DNA from: Lentzea albida
Lineage (GTDB): Bacteria; Actinomycetota; Actinomycetes; Mycobacteriales; Pseudonocardiaceae
Direction: 5' to 3'
Assembly (NCBI RefSeq): GCF_900111005.1
Contig: NZ_FOFV01000009.1
Location: forward strand, 1-64,000
Length of the DNA stretch: 64,000 nucleotides
This document shows, piece after piece, positions 32,380 to 41,248 of the stretch. Positions within the stretch are counted from its first letter, which is position 1. Every line of letters starts with the position of its first letter. A program made the position numbers and the translations under genes. The notes below the pieces were generated by a model that searched no databases, was not told the DNA's origin, and saw only the letters and a program-made list of their open reading frames with translations.

Positions 32380-34992
32380 TTACGTGCAGGGGATGACATC
32401 GGGATCGGCGCCCGCCTTGGGCACCCACCGGATGTTCGCGAACGAGGCCTGGAACGCGCCGTCGGTGTAGACGAGGAACGGCGTGTTGACGCTCTCCAGG
32501 TCCAGTCCCTTGTCGGAGAAGCAGGAGACGGGCACCTTGACCGTCGCCTTCTGCCCGACCGGGAGGTTGCGGAACGCTTGCGTGGCATCGATCTCGGCCA
32601 TGCACGGGTACTGGCAGTGCGCGCTGATGACCGTGCGGTTGGCCGGGGCCTGGTGCACGATCACGTCGAACTGGATGGCCGCGTTGGCGTTGCCGTAACC
32701 GCGGAGGTCGCTGACCGCCGGGCTCTGCAGGTACACCTGCGCGGGGCCGGTGCCGGTCCACGTGGTCTTGAGCGCGTCCTGCTGGACGTTGACGTCGGAC
32801 TGCACGACGTTGATCTCGGCGTGCGAGGCCTGGCCGTCGGGCCCGATGACCGTGCCGCCCCAGTTCTCCGCCGAGCCGATCATCGACTGGTACGGCGCGA
32901 TGTCGGTGCGGTTGAAGATCTCGAGGTCGTCGGTCGCGGTGCCGCCGCCACCACCGGAGCACAGCGCGCCGGGGCTCGTCTCGTCGAGCTTGCCGACGCG
33001 GCCGGTCTCCCAGTCGCGCAGGCCGTAGCCGAGCTTGAACAGCGGCTTCTTCGCGGGCTCACCGGGCAGCGCCGGGCAGGCCTCGCCGGGCCACGAGTAG
33101 GACAGCTTGCCGCTGAACCCGTTGTGCTTGCCGCGGATCAGCAGGTCGGCGATGCCGCCGCCCTCGGAGCCGGGCAGCCAGGCCGCCACGAACGCGTCGG
33201 AGCGGTTGATCTCCTTGTTCATGTAGAGCGCACGGCCGCCGACGTAGACGGTGATGACCGGCTTGCCCTTGCCCGAGACCTTGTCGAGCACGGCGATGTC
33301 CTGCGGGTGCAGGCGAGCGGCCTCGAAGGAGCGCTTGCCGAGGTCGCCGACGCCCTCCGCGTACGGCGTCTCACCGATGACGGCGATGACGGCGTCGAAC
33401 TGACTCGGGTCGACGCCCTCCGCGGTCTCGGCGAACGTGACGTTCGAGGTGCCCAGGGTGTCCTGGATGCCCTTGAGGATGCTGGTGGCGTTGGGGAAGT
33501 CGGCGTTGGTGTTGCCGGTGCCCTGCCAGGACAGCGTCCAGCCACCGGTCTGGTTGCCGATGTTGTCGGCGCTCTTGCCGACCACCAGCACCTTGCTGCG
33601 CTTGGAAAGCGGCAGCACGCGCTTCTCGTTCTTGAGCAGCACGGCGGACTCGCGCACGGCCTCGCGTGCCAGTTCCTTGTGCTGCAACGCCTTCGCGTCA
33701 CCGGCGTGCTCGCGCAGCGACGGCTTCTCGGCCTCGAACACACCGGCGCGCAGCTTGACGCGCAGGATGCGGGTCACCGCGTCGTCGATGCGCGCCATCG
33801 GGATCTCGCCCTTTTCGACGGACGCGATCGTGTTGGTGATGAAGGCCTTCCAGTCGTTCGGCACCATGATGATGTCGAGACCGGCGTTGATCGCCTGCGG
33901 GCAGCTCGCGTTGGTGCAGCCGGTGACCTGGCCGTGGCCGTTCCAGTCGGAGACGAGCAGGCCGTCGAAGCCCATCTTCTCCTTGAGGATGCCGGTCTGC
34001 ACGTACTTGGAGCCGTGCACCTTGCCCTCGTTGATGACGTCGTTCGTCCAGCTGTTGAACGAGATCATCACCGTCTGCGCACCCGCGGCGAGGGCACCGT
34101 AGTAGCCCTGGCCGTGGATGTTGATCATGTCCTTCTCGGACGAGGCGTTGACGCCCTGGTCCTTGCCGCCGGTCGTGCCGCCGTCACCGAGGAAGTGCTT
34201 GGCGGTGGCGATCACGCCGTCCTCGCCGATGCGCTTCTTCGCGTTGTCCTGCAAGCCCTTCACGGCCTCGTAGCCGTAGGCGCGGGTGATGCGCGGATCC
34301 TCGGAGAAGCCCTCGTACGTGCGGCCCCACCGGTCGTCCTGCACGACGGCGAGCGTCGGCGCGAACGCCCAGTCCTGGCCGGTCGCGCGGATCTGCTCGG
34401 CCGTGGCCTCGTTGATGTCGCGGATGAGGCACGGGTCCTGCGTCGCACCGAGACCGATGTTGTGCGGGAAGACCGTCGCACCGTAGACGTTGTTGTTGCC
34501 GTGCACCGCGTCGATGCCCCAGATGACGGGGATCTTGGTGCGCGACTGCTTCGAGGCCTCGAAGTACGCGTCGGCGAGCGCGAGCCACTCCTGCGGCGTC
34601 GCGTTCTTCTTCGCGCCGGGCCAGCTGCCACCACCGTTGAGGACGGACCCGAACCCGTAGTTCTTGACGTCCTCCGCCGTGATCGCGGCGATCTCGGGCT
34701 GCGTCATCTGGCCGACCTTCTCGGCCAGCGTCATGTCCTTGAGGATCGCCTTGATCCGGGCCTCGTCCTTGCGGTCACCCGTGAGCTGGCTCTCGACCTT
34801 CGGCCAGCCCTTGAGCTCCGGCAAGGACTTCTCGATGCGAGCGCAGCCGTTCTGCGTCTTCGGCTGCCCGATGACCGTCTGCTTGGGCGGCTTCGGCGGC
34901 CAGTGCTGCGCGTCCTGCGCCACGGCCGCCGAGGTCGTGCCGGCGGCGAGCGTCAGCCCCAGCACTGCGGCGAGAGTGCTTCTCCATTGCAT
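32380..34992 (-). CDS. Secreted GH3 beta-glucosidase (ExoP-like)
   Basis: An 870-residue exported beta-glucosidase. The signal (MQWRSTLAAVLGLTLAAG, then TTSAAVAQ) precedes the GH3 barrel (IKAILKDMTLAEKVGQMTQPE, TAKHFLGDGGT) with the nucleophile Asp in GLLVSDWNG. The second alpha/beta sandwich (LLKNEKRVLPLSKRSKVLVVG) and a C-terminal ExoP-type beta domain (about 680-870) complete it. It probably releases glucose from cello-oligosaccharides or beta-glucans. ATG 34992 has GAGGA eight bases upstream; an in-frame TTG at 35007 is weaker. A CebR-like box (35030-35043) suggests induction by cellobiose. Confidence 0.93.
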   Translation of the reverse strand: MQWRSTLAAVLGLTLAAGTTSAAVAQDAQHWPPKPPKQTVIGQPKTQNGCARIEKSLPELKGWPKVESQLTGDRKDEARIKAILKDMTLAEKVGQMTQPEIAAITAEDVKNYGFGSVLNGGGSWPGAKKNATPQEWLALADAYFEASKQSRTKIPVIWGIDAVHGNNNVYGATVFPHNIGLGATQDPCLIRDINEATAEQIRATGQDWAFAPTLAVVQDDRWGRTYEGFSEDPRITRAYGYEAVKGLQDNAKKRIGEDGVIATAKHFLGDGGTTGGKDQGVNASSEKDMINIHGQGYYGALAAGAQTVMISFNSWTNDVINEGKVHGSKYVQTGILKEKMGFDGLLVSDWNGHGQVTGCTNASCPQAINAGLDIIMVPNDWKAFITNTIASVEKGEIPMARIDDAVTRILRVKLRAGVFEAEKPSLREHAGDAKALQHKELAREAVRESAVLLKNEKRVLPLSKRSKVLVVGKSADNIGNQTGGWTLSWQGTGNTNADFPNATSILKGIQDTLGTSNVTFAETAEGVDPSQFDAVIAVIGETPYAEGVGDLGKRSFEAARLHPQDIAVLDKVSGKGKPVITVYVGGRALYMNKEINRSDAFVAAWLPGSEGGGIADLLIRGKHNGFSGKLSYSWPGEACPALPGEPAKKPLFKLGYGLRDWETGRVGKLDETSPGALCSGGGGGTATDDLEIFNRTDIAPYQSMIGSAENWGGTVIGPDGQASHAEINVVQSDVNVQQDALKTTWTGTGPAQVYLQSPAVSDLRGYGNANAAIQFDVIVHQAPANRTVISAHCQYPCMAEIDATQAFRNLPVGQKATVKVPVSCFSDKGLDLESVNTPFLVYTDGAFQASFANIRWVPKAGADPDVIPCT

Positions 34993-35029
34993 GCCGCCGA
35001 TCCTCAACGGCGTGTTACGTCCGCGTCAA

Positions 35030-35043
35030 TGGGAACGCTCTCA
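35030..35043. promoter_or_regulatory. CebR-like operator upstream of GH3 gene
   Basis: TGGGAACGCTCTCA matches the Streptomyces CebR box TGGGAGCGCTCCCA at 12 of 14 positions. It lies 38 bases upstream of the GH3 ATG. CebR is a LacI-type repressor released by cellobiose/cellotriose. The match is partial, so another LacI-family repressor is possible. Confidence 0.6.
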
Positions 35044-35310
35044 CGACTTTGTTCCGGAAACTTTCGGGACGAAAGTCCCATAGCGGGCTTGTTCGGTGCT
35101 GTGCGGTTTTGAGGGAGATTTGGCGGGTGGGTGGGGTGGAGGCGTGTGGCGGGTGCTGGTGGCCGAGTCCTCGGCGTATCGGCGGGTCAGCTTGTGTGGG
35201 CTGTGCCGGTTCCAGCGGAGGGGTCGCCTTCTGCGGTCGCGTCACCTTGGGTGCGTGGTCGGCTTGGGTCGTGTCGAGCCGGTGCCGGTCATCGCCGCTT
35301 CGCGACGATC

Positions 35311-35432
35311 GCGATTGGGGCTTGACTTCGGGGCCCTTGCGAGGCCTTCCTCGGCCTGGAAAAGCCGGGGTTGTGAAGCCCGGCCGAGTGGTCAAGTTCA
35401 AGGCCTCGCACCCGAAGTCAAGCCCCAATCGC
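35311..35432. repeat. Perfect 22-bp inverted repeat with structured interior
   Basis: The outer arms run 35311-35332 and 35411-35432 and contain GATTGGGGCTTGACTTCG; they are exact complements. Inside, TTGCGAGGCCTT (35337-35348) pairs imperfectly with AAGGCCTCGCA (35400-35410), and CCGGG/CCCGG form the apex region. The whole is a stable cruciform-type structure. Confidence 0.75.
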
Positions 35433-35473
35433 CGTCGGGGTTGAGTCACCACCGCTTGCCCGGGCCGGTAGAA

Positions 35474-35572
35474 GGAGGGACGCCTCGCCTTCGGCATTGC
35501 CGTTAGCGGCAGGTGCCTCGGCTTCGCCGTTGGCCGTTGGGTCGTGGAGGGACGCCTCGGCTTCGCCATTGC
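35474..35572. repeat. Degenerate direct repeats
   Basis: A 27-base unit beginning GGAGGGACGCCTCG and ending CATTGC occurs at 35474-35500 and 35546-35572 with two differences. A shorter version with TGCCTCGGCTTCGCCGTTGG lies between at about 35514-35533. No reading frame is supported across it. Confidence 0.55.
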
Positions 35573-35625
35573 GTCGACGGCGGGTGACTCGGCATCGCTT
35601 TCGCCCGTGCCGTCGGACAGCAGAA

Positions 35626-35655
35626 GGCCCCCGGCTCACGTAGGAGCCAGGGGCC
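35626..35655. terminator. Terminator-like hairpin downstream of gltX
   Basis: GGCCCCCGGCTC (35626-35637) pairs with GAGCCAGGGGCC (35644-35655) at 11 of 12 positions around a six-base loop, 14 bases after the stop of the minus-strand gltX gene. Confidence 0.65.
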
Positions 35656-35669
35656 GTCGTGCGGAGGTG

Positions 35670-37316
35670 TCAGCCTGCCAGCGCGCGCACCCGGCGCAGC
35701 ACCTCGTCCGCCCCCAGGGTGCGGGCCACCGCGTGCAGGTCCGGGCTCGCCTTGGAGCCGGTCAGCGCCACCCGGATGAGCTGCGCCGCCTCACGGATCG
35801 AGCCGGGGTACGCGTCCGGGTTCTTCTTGTACTCCTTGGGGTTCGGCGCGAAGCCGTGCTTGGTGGCGAGCTCGCGGATCTGGCCGAACCACTCCTGGCC
35901 GTCCTCCAGGTCGGCGTAGCCGTCGGCGAAGTCCGCGGCGAACGCGGAGATCAGCTCCGGCGGCAGGCCGCCGAGGCGCTCGTCGGTCCTGTCGGAGACG
36001 AGCGGGAAGAGCGACGGGAAGAAGAAGCCGTAGGCGGTGCGGAAGTCCGACCACTTGCGGAGGTCCTTGCGCGGGTTCGCGACCTCCGGGCCCCGCTCCA
36101 CCCGCAGGGCGGCCAGGGCCGCGTCGCGCTCCGCGGCCAGCACCTCGACCAGCTCGGGGTCGTACTTGGTGGCCCACTCCGAGACGCGGGCGATGATCTC
36201 CTCGCCGGAGAGGGTGGCCACGTAGTCGGCGCAGATGTCGTCCAGCTTGACGAGGTCGACGAGGGGGCCCGCCACGCCGCACTCGGCGAGGGAGATCGGC
36301 GACGCCAGTGCCTCGTCCAGCGGCAGTTCGGCCAGGCGGGCGTTCACCAGGCCGCGCAGGTAGTACTGGACGGCCTCGGCCGGGAAGCCCGCCTCGATGA
36401 AGAACTCGACGGAGGCCTCGGGGTCCTTGCGCTTCGAGAGCTTGCGGCGGGAGCCGCCCTGCTGCTTCATCAGCGGCGCGATGTGGGCGTACTCGACGCG
36501 CTCGAAGCCCAGGGCGTCGAACAGCTGCAGGTGGGTCGGGACGGAGGAGATCCACTCCTCGCCGCGGATCACCAGGTTCACGCGCATCAGGTGGTCGTCG
36601 ACGGCGTGCGCGAAGTGGTACGTGGGCAGGCGCGGGGACTGGTCGGACGCCTTGAGGATCACCACGTCGTTGCGGTTGGCCTCGTGCTCCAGCGGGCCGC
36701 GGATGGCGTCGACGAACGACGTGCGCTCCCCCGCCTTGCCCGGTGAGCGGAAGCGGACGACGTACGGGCGGCCCTCGTCCAAAGCGGCCTGGACGTCCTC
36801 GGCGGTCTTGTCGCGCCAGATCGCCCAGCGGCCGTAGTAGCCGGTGGGGAGCTTCGTGGCCTGCTGGCGCGCGGTGATGTCCGCGAGCTCTTCCTTCGTC
36901 GCGAAGCAGAGGTACGCCTTGTCGGCGCGCAGCAGCTCGCGCACGTACGTCAGGTAGATCTGCTCGCGCTGCGACTGGTGGTACGGGCCGTACGCGCCCA
37001 CCTCGTCGGCCTCGTCGGGCTGGATGCCGAAGTACTCGAACGCCTGGTTGAACTGCTCGACGGCGCCGGCGACCTCACGGGCCTGGTCGGTGTCCTCGAC
37101 GCGCACGATGTACGAGCCACCGGAGTGGGTCGCGATGTCGCGGTCGATCGAGCCGACGTACAGGCCGCCGATGTGCAGGAACCCGGTCGGCGACGGCCCC
37201 AGGCGGGTGACCTTCGCGCCTTCGCCCAGCCCGCGGGGCGGGTACTGCTCCTCCCAGAAGGACGGCTCAGGCAGGTCCGAGGGGAACAGGGCGTCGACGA
37301 CGGCACGGTCGAGCAT
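35670..37316 (-). CDS. gltX: Glutamyl-tRNA synthetase, atypical subtype
   Basis: A 548-residue class I synthetase charging tRNA-Glu. The HIGH motif is GPSPTGFLHIGGL (about 41-52) and KMSKS is the variant KLSKRKD near residue 290. Other signatures are IVRVEDTDQAREV, FATKEELADI, LVIRGEEWISSVPTHLQLFDALG and DLVKLDDICADY. It is longer than the usual actinobacterial GltX (about 490) and the N-terminus MLDRAVVDALFPSDLPEPSF precedes the Rossmann fold. This type is familiar from Firmicutes-like enzymes, so it may be a second, transferred or specialised copy. Long palindromes flank it on both sides. Confidence 0.88.
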   Translation of the reverse strand: MLDRAVVDALFPSDLPEPSFWEEQYPPRGLGEGAKVTRLGPSPTGFLHIGGLYVGSIDRDIATHSGGSYIVRVEDTDQAREVAGAVEQFNQAFEYFGIQPDEADEVGAYGPYHQSQREQIYLTYVRELLRADKAYLCFATKEELADITARQQATKLPTGYYGRWAIWRDKTAEDVQAALDEGRPYVVRFRSPGKAGERTSFVDAIRGPLEHEANRNDVVILKASDQSPRLPTYHFAHAVDDHLMRVNLVIRGEEWISSVPTHLQLFDALGFERVEYAHIAPLMKQQGGSRRKLSKRKDPEASVEFFIEAGFPAEAVQYYLRGLVNARLAELPLDEALASPISLAECGVAGPLVDLVKLDDICADYVATLSGEEIIARVSEWATKYDPELVEVLAAERDAALAALRVERGPEVANPRKDLRKWSDFRTAYGFFFPSLFPLVSDRTDERLGGLPPELISAFAADFADGYADLEDGQEWFGQIRELATKHGFAPNPKEYKKNPDAYPGSIREAAQLIRVALTGSKASPDLHAVARTLGADEVLRRVRALAG

Positions 37317-37405
37317 CGCTAGGGGTCTCCAAAACGGGGTGGAAGAAGTCTCCCCAGGTTAGCAACGCGGGCCAGCCGAAATGCCGGGCCCCGGATGATC
37401 GGCCC

Positions 37406-37570
37406 AGAGCCTGTCTGCCCGGTCCCGTCCCCGAGAGGTGCGCCTGAGGTGGCTCCTGGCGGTGCGGGCGGCCGACCCGCATACCGGTGTTGTATTCGGG
37501 TCGGCCGCCCGTGCCCCCAGGAGCCACCTCAGGCCCGGGTCTCGCGGGCGGGACTGGGCAGACAGGCTCT
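37406..37570. repeat. 165-bp near-perfect palindrome between gltX and the TsaC-type gene
   Basis: AGAGCCTGTCTGCCC (37406-37420) pairs exactly with 37556-37570. The interior continues as a stem: GGTCCCGTCCCCGAGA with CTCGCGGGCGGGACT, then CCTGAGGTGGCTCCTGG with its exact complement, then GGGCGGCCGACCCG with CGGGTCGGCCGCCC. The apex is around GTGTTGT. The terminal repeat resembles those of actinobacterial IS5-type elements, so a MITE is a good guess. It sits in the divergent promoter region. Confidence 0.85.
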
Positions 37571-37583
37571 AGGCTCACACGCC

Positions 37584-38204
37584 ATGGCCAAGTACCTCGA
37601 CGTCCACCCGGTCAACCCGCAGAAGCGCGCCATCGACCAGGCCGTGCGGATCCTGCAGGAGGACGGCCTGATCGCGTACCCGACCGACTCCTGCTACGCG
37701 CTCGGCTGCCGCCTGGGCAACAAGGACGGCATCGACCGCATCCGGGAGATCCGCAAGCTCGACGACAAGCACCACTTCACGCTGATGTGCGAGAACTTCG
37801 CCCAGCTCGGCCAGTTCGTCGTGGTGGACAACGCGGTGTTCCGCGCGGTGAAGGCCTCGACGCCGGGCAACTACACGTTCATCCTGCCCGCGACGAAGGA
37901 GGTGCCGCGCCGCATGATGCACCCGAAGAAGAAGACGGTGGGCGCGCGCATCCCGGACCACGTCGTCACGCAGGCGCTGCTCCAGGCGATGGGCGAGCCG
38001 CTGCTCACGAGCACGCTGTTGCTCCCCGACGAGGCCGAGCCGCTGATCGACGGGTGGGAGATCAAGGAACGCCTCGACCACGTGGTGGACGCGGTGATCG
38101 ACTCCGGGGAGTGCGGCACCACGCCCACCACGGTGGTGGACTTCTCGAGCGGCGAGGCCGAGATCATCCGCTACGGCGCGGGCGACCCCGAGCGCTTCGA
38201 ATAG
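37584..38204 (+). CDS. L-threonylcarbamoyladenylate synthase (YrdC/Sua5 type)
   Basis: A 206-residue single-domain YrdC-fold protein making threonylcarbamoyl-AMP for the t6A37 modification of tRNAs. Signatures are KRAIDQAVRILQEDGLIAYPTDS then CYALGCRLGNKDGI, the substrate pocket HHFTLMCENFAQL, PGNYTFILPATKEVPRRM and VGARIPDHVV, with the ending PTTVVDFSSGEAEIIRYGAGD. It lacks the extra Sua5 domain. ATG 37584 starts 13 bases after the palindrome ends, so its promoter must be inside the palindrome or the element is transcribed through. Confidence 0.9.
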   Translation: MAKYLDVHPVNPQKRAIDQAVRILQEDGLIAYPTDSCYALGCRLGNKDGIDRIREIRKLDDKHHFTLMCENFAQLGQFVVVDNAVFRAVKASTPGNYTFILPATKEVPRRMMHPKKKTVGARIPDHVVTQALLQAMGEPLLTSTLLLPDEAEPLIDGWEIKERLDHVVDAVIDSGECGTTPTTVVDFSSGEAEIIRYGAGDPERFE

Positions 38205-38214
38205 CCCCGAGGGC

Positions 38215-40038
38215 CTAGGAGACGACCAGCGCGTAGTCGGCGTCGGTCGCGGCGGTCTCGGTGTGGCCGTCCACGTTGACGGCGGTCGCGACCACCTCGA
38301 CCGTCCAGGTGCCCGCGGCCGCGGTCTGGAGCAGCACGTTCTCCACGGTGTCGACGGTGTTCGCGCTGCCGCCGGAGGTGGAGAAGTTGCCGGCCAGCAG
38401 GCCGTTGTTGCCCCAGTAGACGGTGCCGTTGGGGGCGGTGACCTTCAGCGACAGGTCGTTCACCGTGGCCTTGGCCGCGGTGGGCGAGCCGGCCGGGTCG
38501 GTGTAGGCCAGGGTCGCGCGCAGCGGCTGCTGGCCGTTGGACGTGAACGTGTACTTGCGCGACTGACCGGTCGTGAGCAGGTCGGTCTCGTTCACCAGCA
38601 CCGGCAGCTTCCAGCCGCCCGCCTTCGCGCGGTCGTACAGGTTGCGCACGGACGCCGTGCCCCAGCCCTGATGGGTGCGGGTCTGGTCGTGCGTGGTGCC
38701 GCTGAACGTGAACTGGTTCGCGGTGTTGATCAGCAGCGCCTTCGCGGTCGCGGCGTGCGGGCGCGAGGCGAACACGTCACGGCCCTTGCCGGGGCCGCCG
38801 TCGAACACGCCGTCCGCCCACATCTGGAACATCAGGCCGGCGTTGCCGCAGGTGATCGGCGTGGCGCCGGACGTGCCGCCGAACGACGTGGTGTACGCGG
38901 TGTCGTTGGTGGACGTCGTGGTGTCGATGCGGTCGTAGTAGTTCGAGATCTCGGGCTTGATGCGGCCGTCGGCGGCGGGGCCGATCGACGCCCCGCCGTT
39001 CCACTTGTCGTCGGCGCGGTCGAGGGTGTTGTAGTGGTAGTGGCCGCCGACCGAGAGCACGTTCTTCGCCCACGCCTGCGGGCGCGAGCTGCGGGTGCCC
39101 GCGTTGCTCTGCGACTGGCAGATCAGGATGTCGTGGTCGAACACGATCCTGTCCATCTGCTGCGAGATCGAGTTGTACGCCGTGGTGAGCGAGTCGCCCC
39201 AGCTGTTGCTCTGGAACACCGCCCGGTACTGGCCGGACGGGTCGACGAGCTGCTGGGTGTGCGCGTAGCGGTCGCCGGAGCCGTAGATCGCGAAGATGCC
39301 CTGCGCCTCGGGCAGCAGGCCGCGGTGCGCGGACGAGACGCCGGACGCGAAGATCTGCCCGTACGTCGACGTGCCGTGCGAGGTGCTCGACGAGTTGCCG
39401 GTGTGCATCAGCGGCGGGCGAGCGCGGAACTCCTGGTGCGTGGTGCGCAGGCCGCCGTCCATCACCTCGCCCCGCACGCCCTGGCCCTTGTAGCCGCCGA
39501 CGCTCTCGATGTAGTTGGCGCCGGAAGACTCGCGGGAGATCGCCATGTCGGTCTCGGGTGCCGACACCGGGTCGATCGCGATCACGGCGGGCAGTTTCGC
39601 GAGCTGCGCGACCTGGCCCGCGTCCAGGGTGGCCATGATGTGCTCACGGCTCGCGGAGACCTCGTTCACCTTGCCGCCCAAGGACTTCACCTTGGCGGCG
39701 ACGGTGCGCTGGTCGCGTTCGTCCTGCTCGACCAGCGTGATCAGGTAGTTCGACGAACCGCCCAGGGCCATGACCCGCGGCTGGGCCTGGAACGGCGTCA
39801 CCTGCCGCACGTAGCCCAGCTTCGAGACGCGCGCGGTGTCCGTCATGCGGGCGAGGTAGGTGCCGTCCTGGACGAACGCGCCGAGCCGAACGCCGAGACC
39901 CTCGAGCTGGTCGCGCTGGCTGTCGGACAGGGTGGCGCGGAACTGCAGCAGGTACGCGCCCTCGGCCGGGGCCGCGACGGCGGGCACGCCGCTGAGCAGC
40001 GAGAACACCGCGGCGACGCTCAATATTGTGCGCAGCAC
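38215..40038 (-). CDS. Secreted subtilisin-like serine protease (S8)
   Basis: A 607-residue exported protease. The GTG at 40038 has GGAGG about nine bases upstream. Signal (VLRTILSVAAVFSLLSGVPAVAA), propeptide-like region (about 25-165) and S8 domain follow, with catalytic Asp194 in GEVMDGGLRTT, His221 in TSHGTSTYG and Ser390 in GGTSGATP. The oxyanion-hole region is CQSQSNAG. The C-terminal beta domain (about 500-607, TLAYTDPAGSP, DTVENVLLQTAAAGTWTVEV) resembles P/Homo B domains. It likely degrades extracellular proteins. It ends 11 bases from the convergent TsaC-type gene. Confidence 0.92.
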   Translation of the reverse strand: MLRTILSVAAVFSLLSGVPAVAAPAEGAYLLQFRATLSDSQRDQLEGLGVRLGAFVQDGTYLARMTDTARVSKLGYVRQVTPFQAQPRVMALGGSSNYLITLVEQDERDQRTVAAKVKSLGGKVNEVSASREHIMATLDAGQVAQLAKLPAVIAIDPVSAPETDMAISRESSGANYIESVGGYKGQGVRGEVMDGGLRTTHQEFRARPPLMHTGNSSSTSHGTSTYGQIFASGVSSAHRGLLPEAQGIFAIYGSGDRYAHTQQLVDPSGQYRAVFQSNSWGDSLTTAYNSISQQMDRIVFDHDILICQSQSNAGTRSSRPQAWAKNVLSVGGHYHYNTLDRADDKWNGGASIGPAADGRIKPEISNYYDRIDTTTSTNDTAYTTSFGGTSGATPITCGNAGLMFQMWADGVFDGGPGKGRDVFASRPHAATAKALLINTANQFTFSGTTHDQTRTHQGWGTASVRNLYDRAKAGGWKLPVLVNETDLLTTGQSRKYTFTSNGQQPLRATLAYTDPAGSPTAAKATVNDLSLKVTAPNGTVYWGNNGLLAGNFSTSGGSANTVDTVENVLLQTAAAGTWTVEVVATAVNVDGHTETAATDADYALVVS

Positions 40039-40278
40039 TGAGAAAACCTCCAACGGCAGGGGTGGCGGCGACCGGAGGGAGTCACTGCCCGTGACCAGCA
40101 CGTTACCGGTTTCGAGGTGGCCGGGACATCAGTCGTTCGGCGGTGATCATCTTGCGGGACGGTGTAGAAGAATCCCCTCGCCCGCCGACATTCGCGTTCA
40201 CCCGGATGGTGCATCCGGAGTAACGTCCGATCAGGTAAGCCCGACATGCCCGGCAAAGCATTTCCGCGCGGAGGACGG

Positions 40279-41238
40279 ATGCCTGTCTCACCTGAGCAGC
40301 TGATGGAAGAGCTGCGCACCCTGTGCCGCGGGCGCGGTGTGCAGACTCCCGGTATCGACTTGCACGTCGGACCGGCGCTGCGCCAGGTGTGCGGCATCGT
40401 GGAGACGGACGGCGCGGAAGCGGTGCGCACGAAACTGCGCGACTGGGTGGCGAACGCGACGCGCGGATTCCCCGTCGAGGTCCGCAACGCCGTTCTGGCG
40501 CCGCTCGGCCTGCACGACGACGCCCAGTTCCGCTTCCTCAACGAACGCATCGAGTGGCTCGCGAAACAGCAGGACCGGGGCGCGCGCACGGTGCGCAGGA
40601 GGATGGACGCCGGGCTGCAGCGCCTGGTGGAAGTGGCGCTGCAGCCGGCTCCTTCGACGACGCACGTGGCGCCGTCGGAACTGTGGCACGTCAAGGAGTT
40701 CGACGCGCTGCTGAAGCTGGACGGTCCGACGCCCGCGTGCACGGAACGCCGGACCGTGGTGGCCGACACCGACGGTGTCAACGAGATCGCGTGGTCGATC
40801 ACGATCCCCTCACCCACGCCCGACGGTGCTCCAGGTGACCTGGACGTGGAGGTGCTGCACGGGGTCGAGCTCATCGGCCACGAACGTCCGTCCCCTCGAC
40901 GTTTCCTGATGAAGCTGCGGTTGCCGCGACCCCTCAACGCGGGACAAACGCACCAGTTCGCGCTCGAAGTGCGCGTGCCACGAGGACAGTCGATGCGTCC
41001 GACCTACGTGTTCTGGCCGGAGCGGATGTGCGAGTCGTTCCGGTTGCGCGTGCGGTTCGACCAGGACGACCTGCCGGCATCGGTGTGGCGCGTCGAGGAA
41101 GCCCTCGCGCGCGACACCGATGACCTGACGCCTTGGCCGCAGACGCTGCCGCTGGACGAGATCGGTGAGATCGACGTGCAGTTCCCACACCCTCGTCAGG
41201 GCCGCGGCTACGGCGTGCAGTGGACGCCACGCGGATAG
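40279..41238 (+). CDS. Conserved hypothetical protein, 319 residues
   Basis: A soluble protein with a helical N-terminal half (EQLMEELRTLCRGRGVQTPG, ETDGAEAVRTKLRDWVANATR, VLAPLGLHDDAQFRFLNERI) and a beta-rich second half (RLPRPLNAGQTHQFALEVRVP, YVFWPERMCESFRLRVRFDQ). I do not recognise it. ATG 40279 has GGAGGA three bases upstream; the in-frame ATG at 40246 would give 11 more residues. The helical part is reminiscent of small regulatory DNA- or peptide-interacting modules, but I cannot support that further. Confidence 0.7.
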   Translation: MPVSPEQLMEELRTLCRGRGVQTPGIDLHVGPALRQVCGIVETDGAEAVRTKLRDWVANATRGFPVEVRNAVLAPLGLHDDAQFRFLNERIEWLAKQQDRGARTVRRRMDAGLQRLVEVALQPAPSTTHVAPSELWHVKEFDALLKLDGPTPACTERRTVVADTDGVNEIAWSITIPSPTPDGAPGDLDVEVLHGVELIGHERPSPRRFLMKLRLPRPLNAGQTHQFALEVRVPRGQSMRPTYVFWPERMCESFRLRVRFDQDDLPASVWRVEEALARDTDDLTPWPQTLPLDEIGEIDVQFPHPRQGRGYGVQWTPRG

Positions 41239-41248
41239 CCGGAGACGT

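Larger units (their letters stand above)
35044..35625. repeat. Long non-coding repeat region upstream of GH3
   Basis: About 580 bases without a credible gene. It contains GGGACGAAAGTCCC (35066-35079, a tight hairpin), a 22-bp perfect inverted repeat (35311-35332 with 35411-35432) around a complex stem, and degenerate direct repeats with core GCCTCGGCTTCGCC (35474-35572). Minus-strand frames exist but have repeat-like composition. From memory, similar translations turn up in many Actinosynnemataceae hypothetical proteins, so this may be a dispersed genomic repeat. Confidence 0.6.

Noticed and set aside
35015-35569. Minus-strand 184-codon frame
   Set aside because: It runs through inverted and direct repeats and has low-complexity Pro/Thr/Lys composition; it is treated as repeat DNA.
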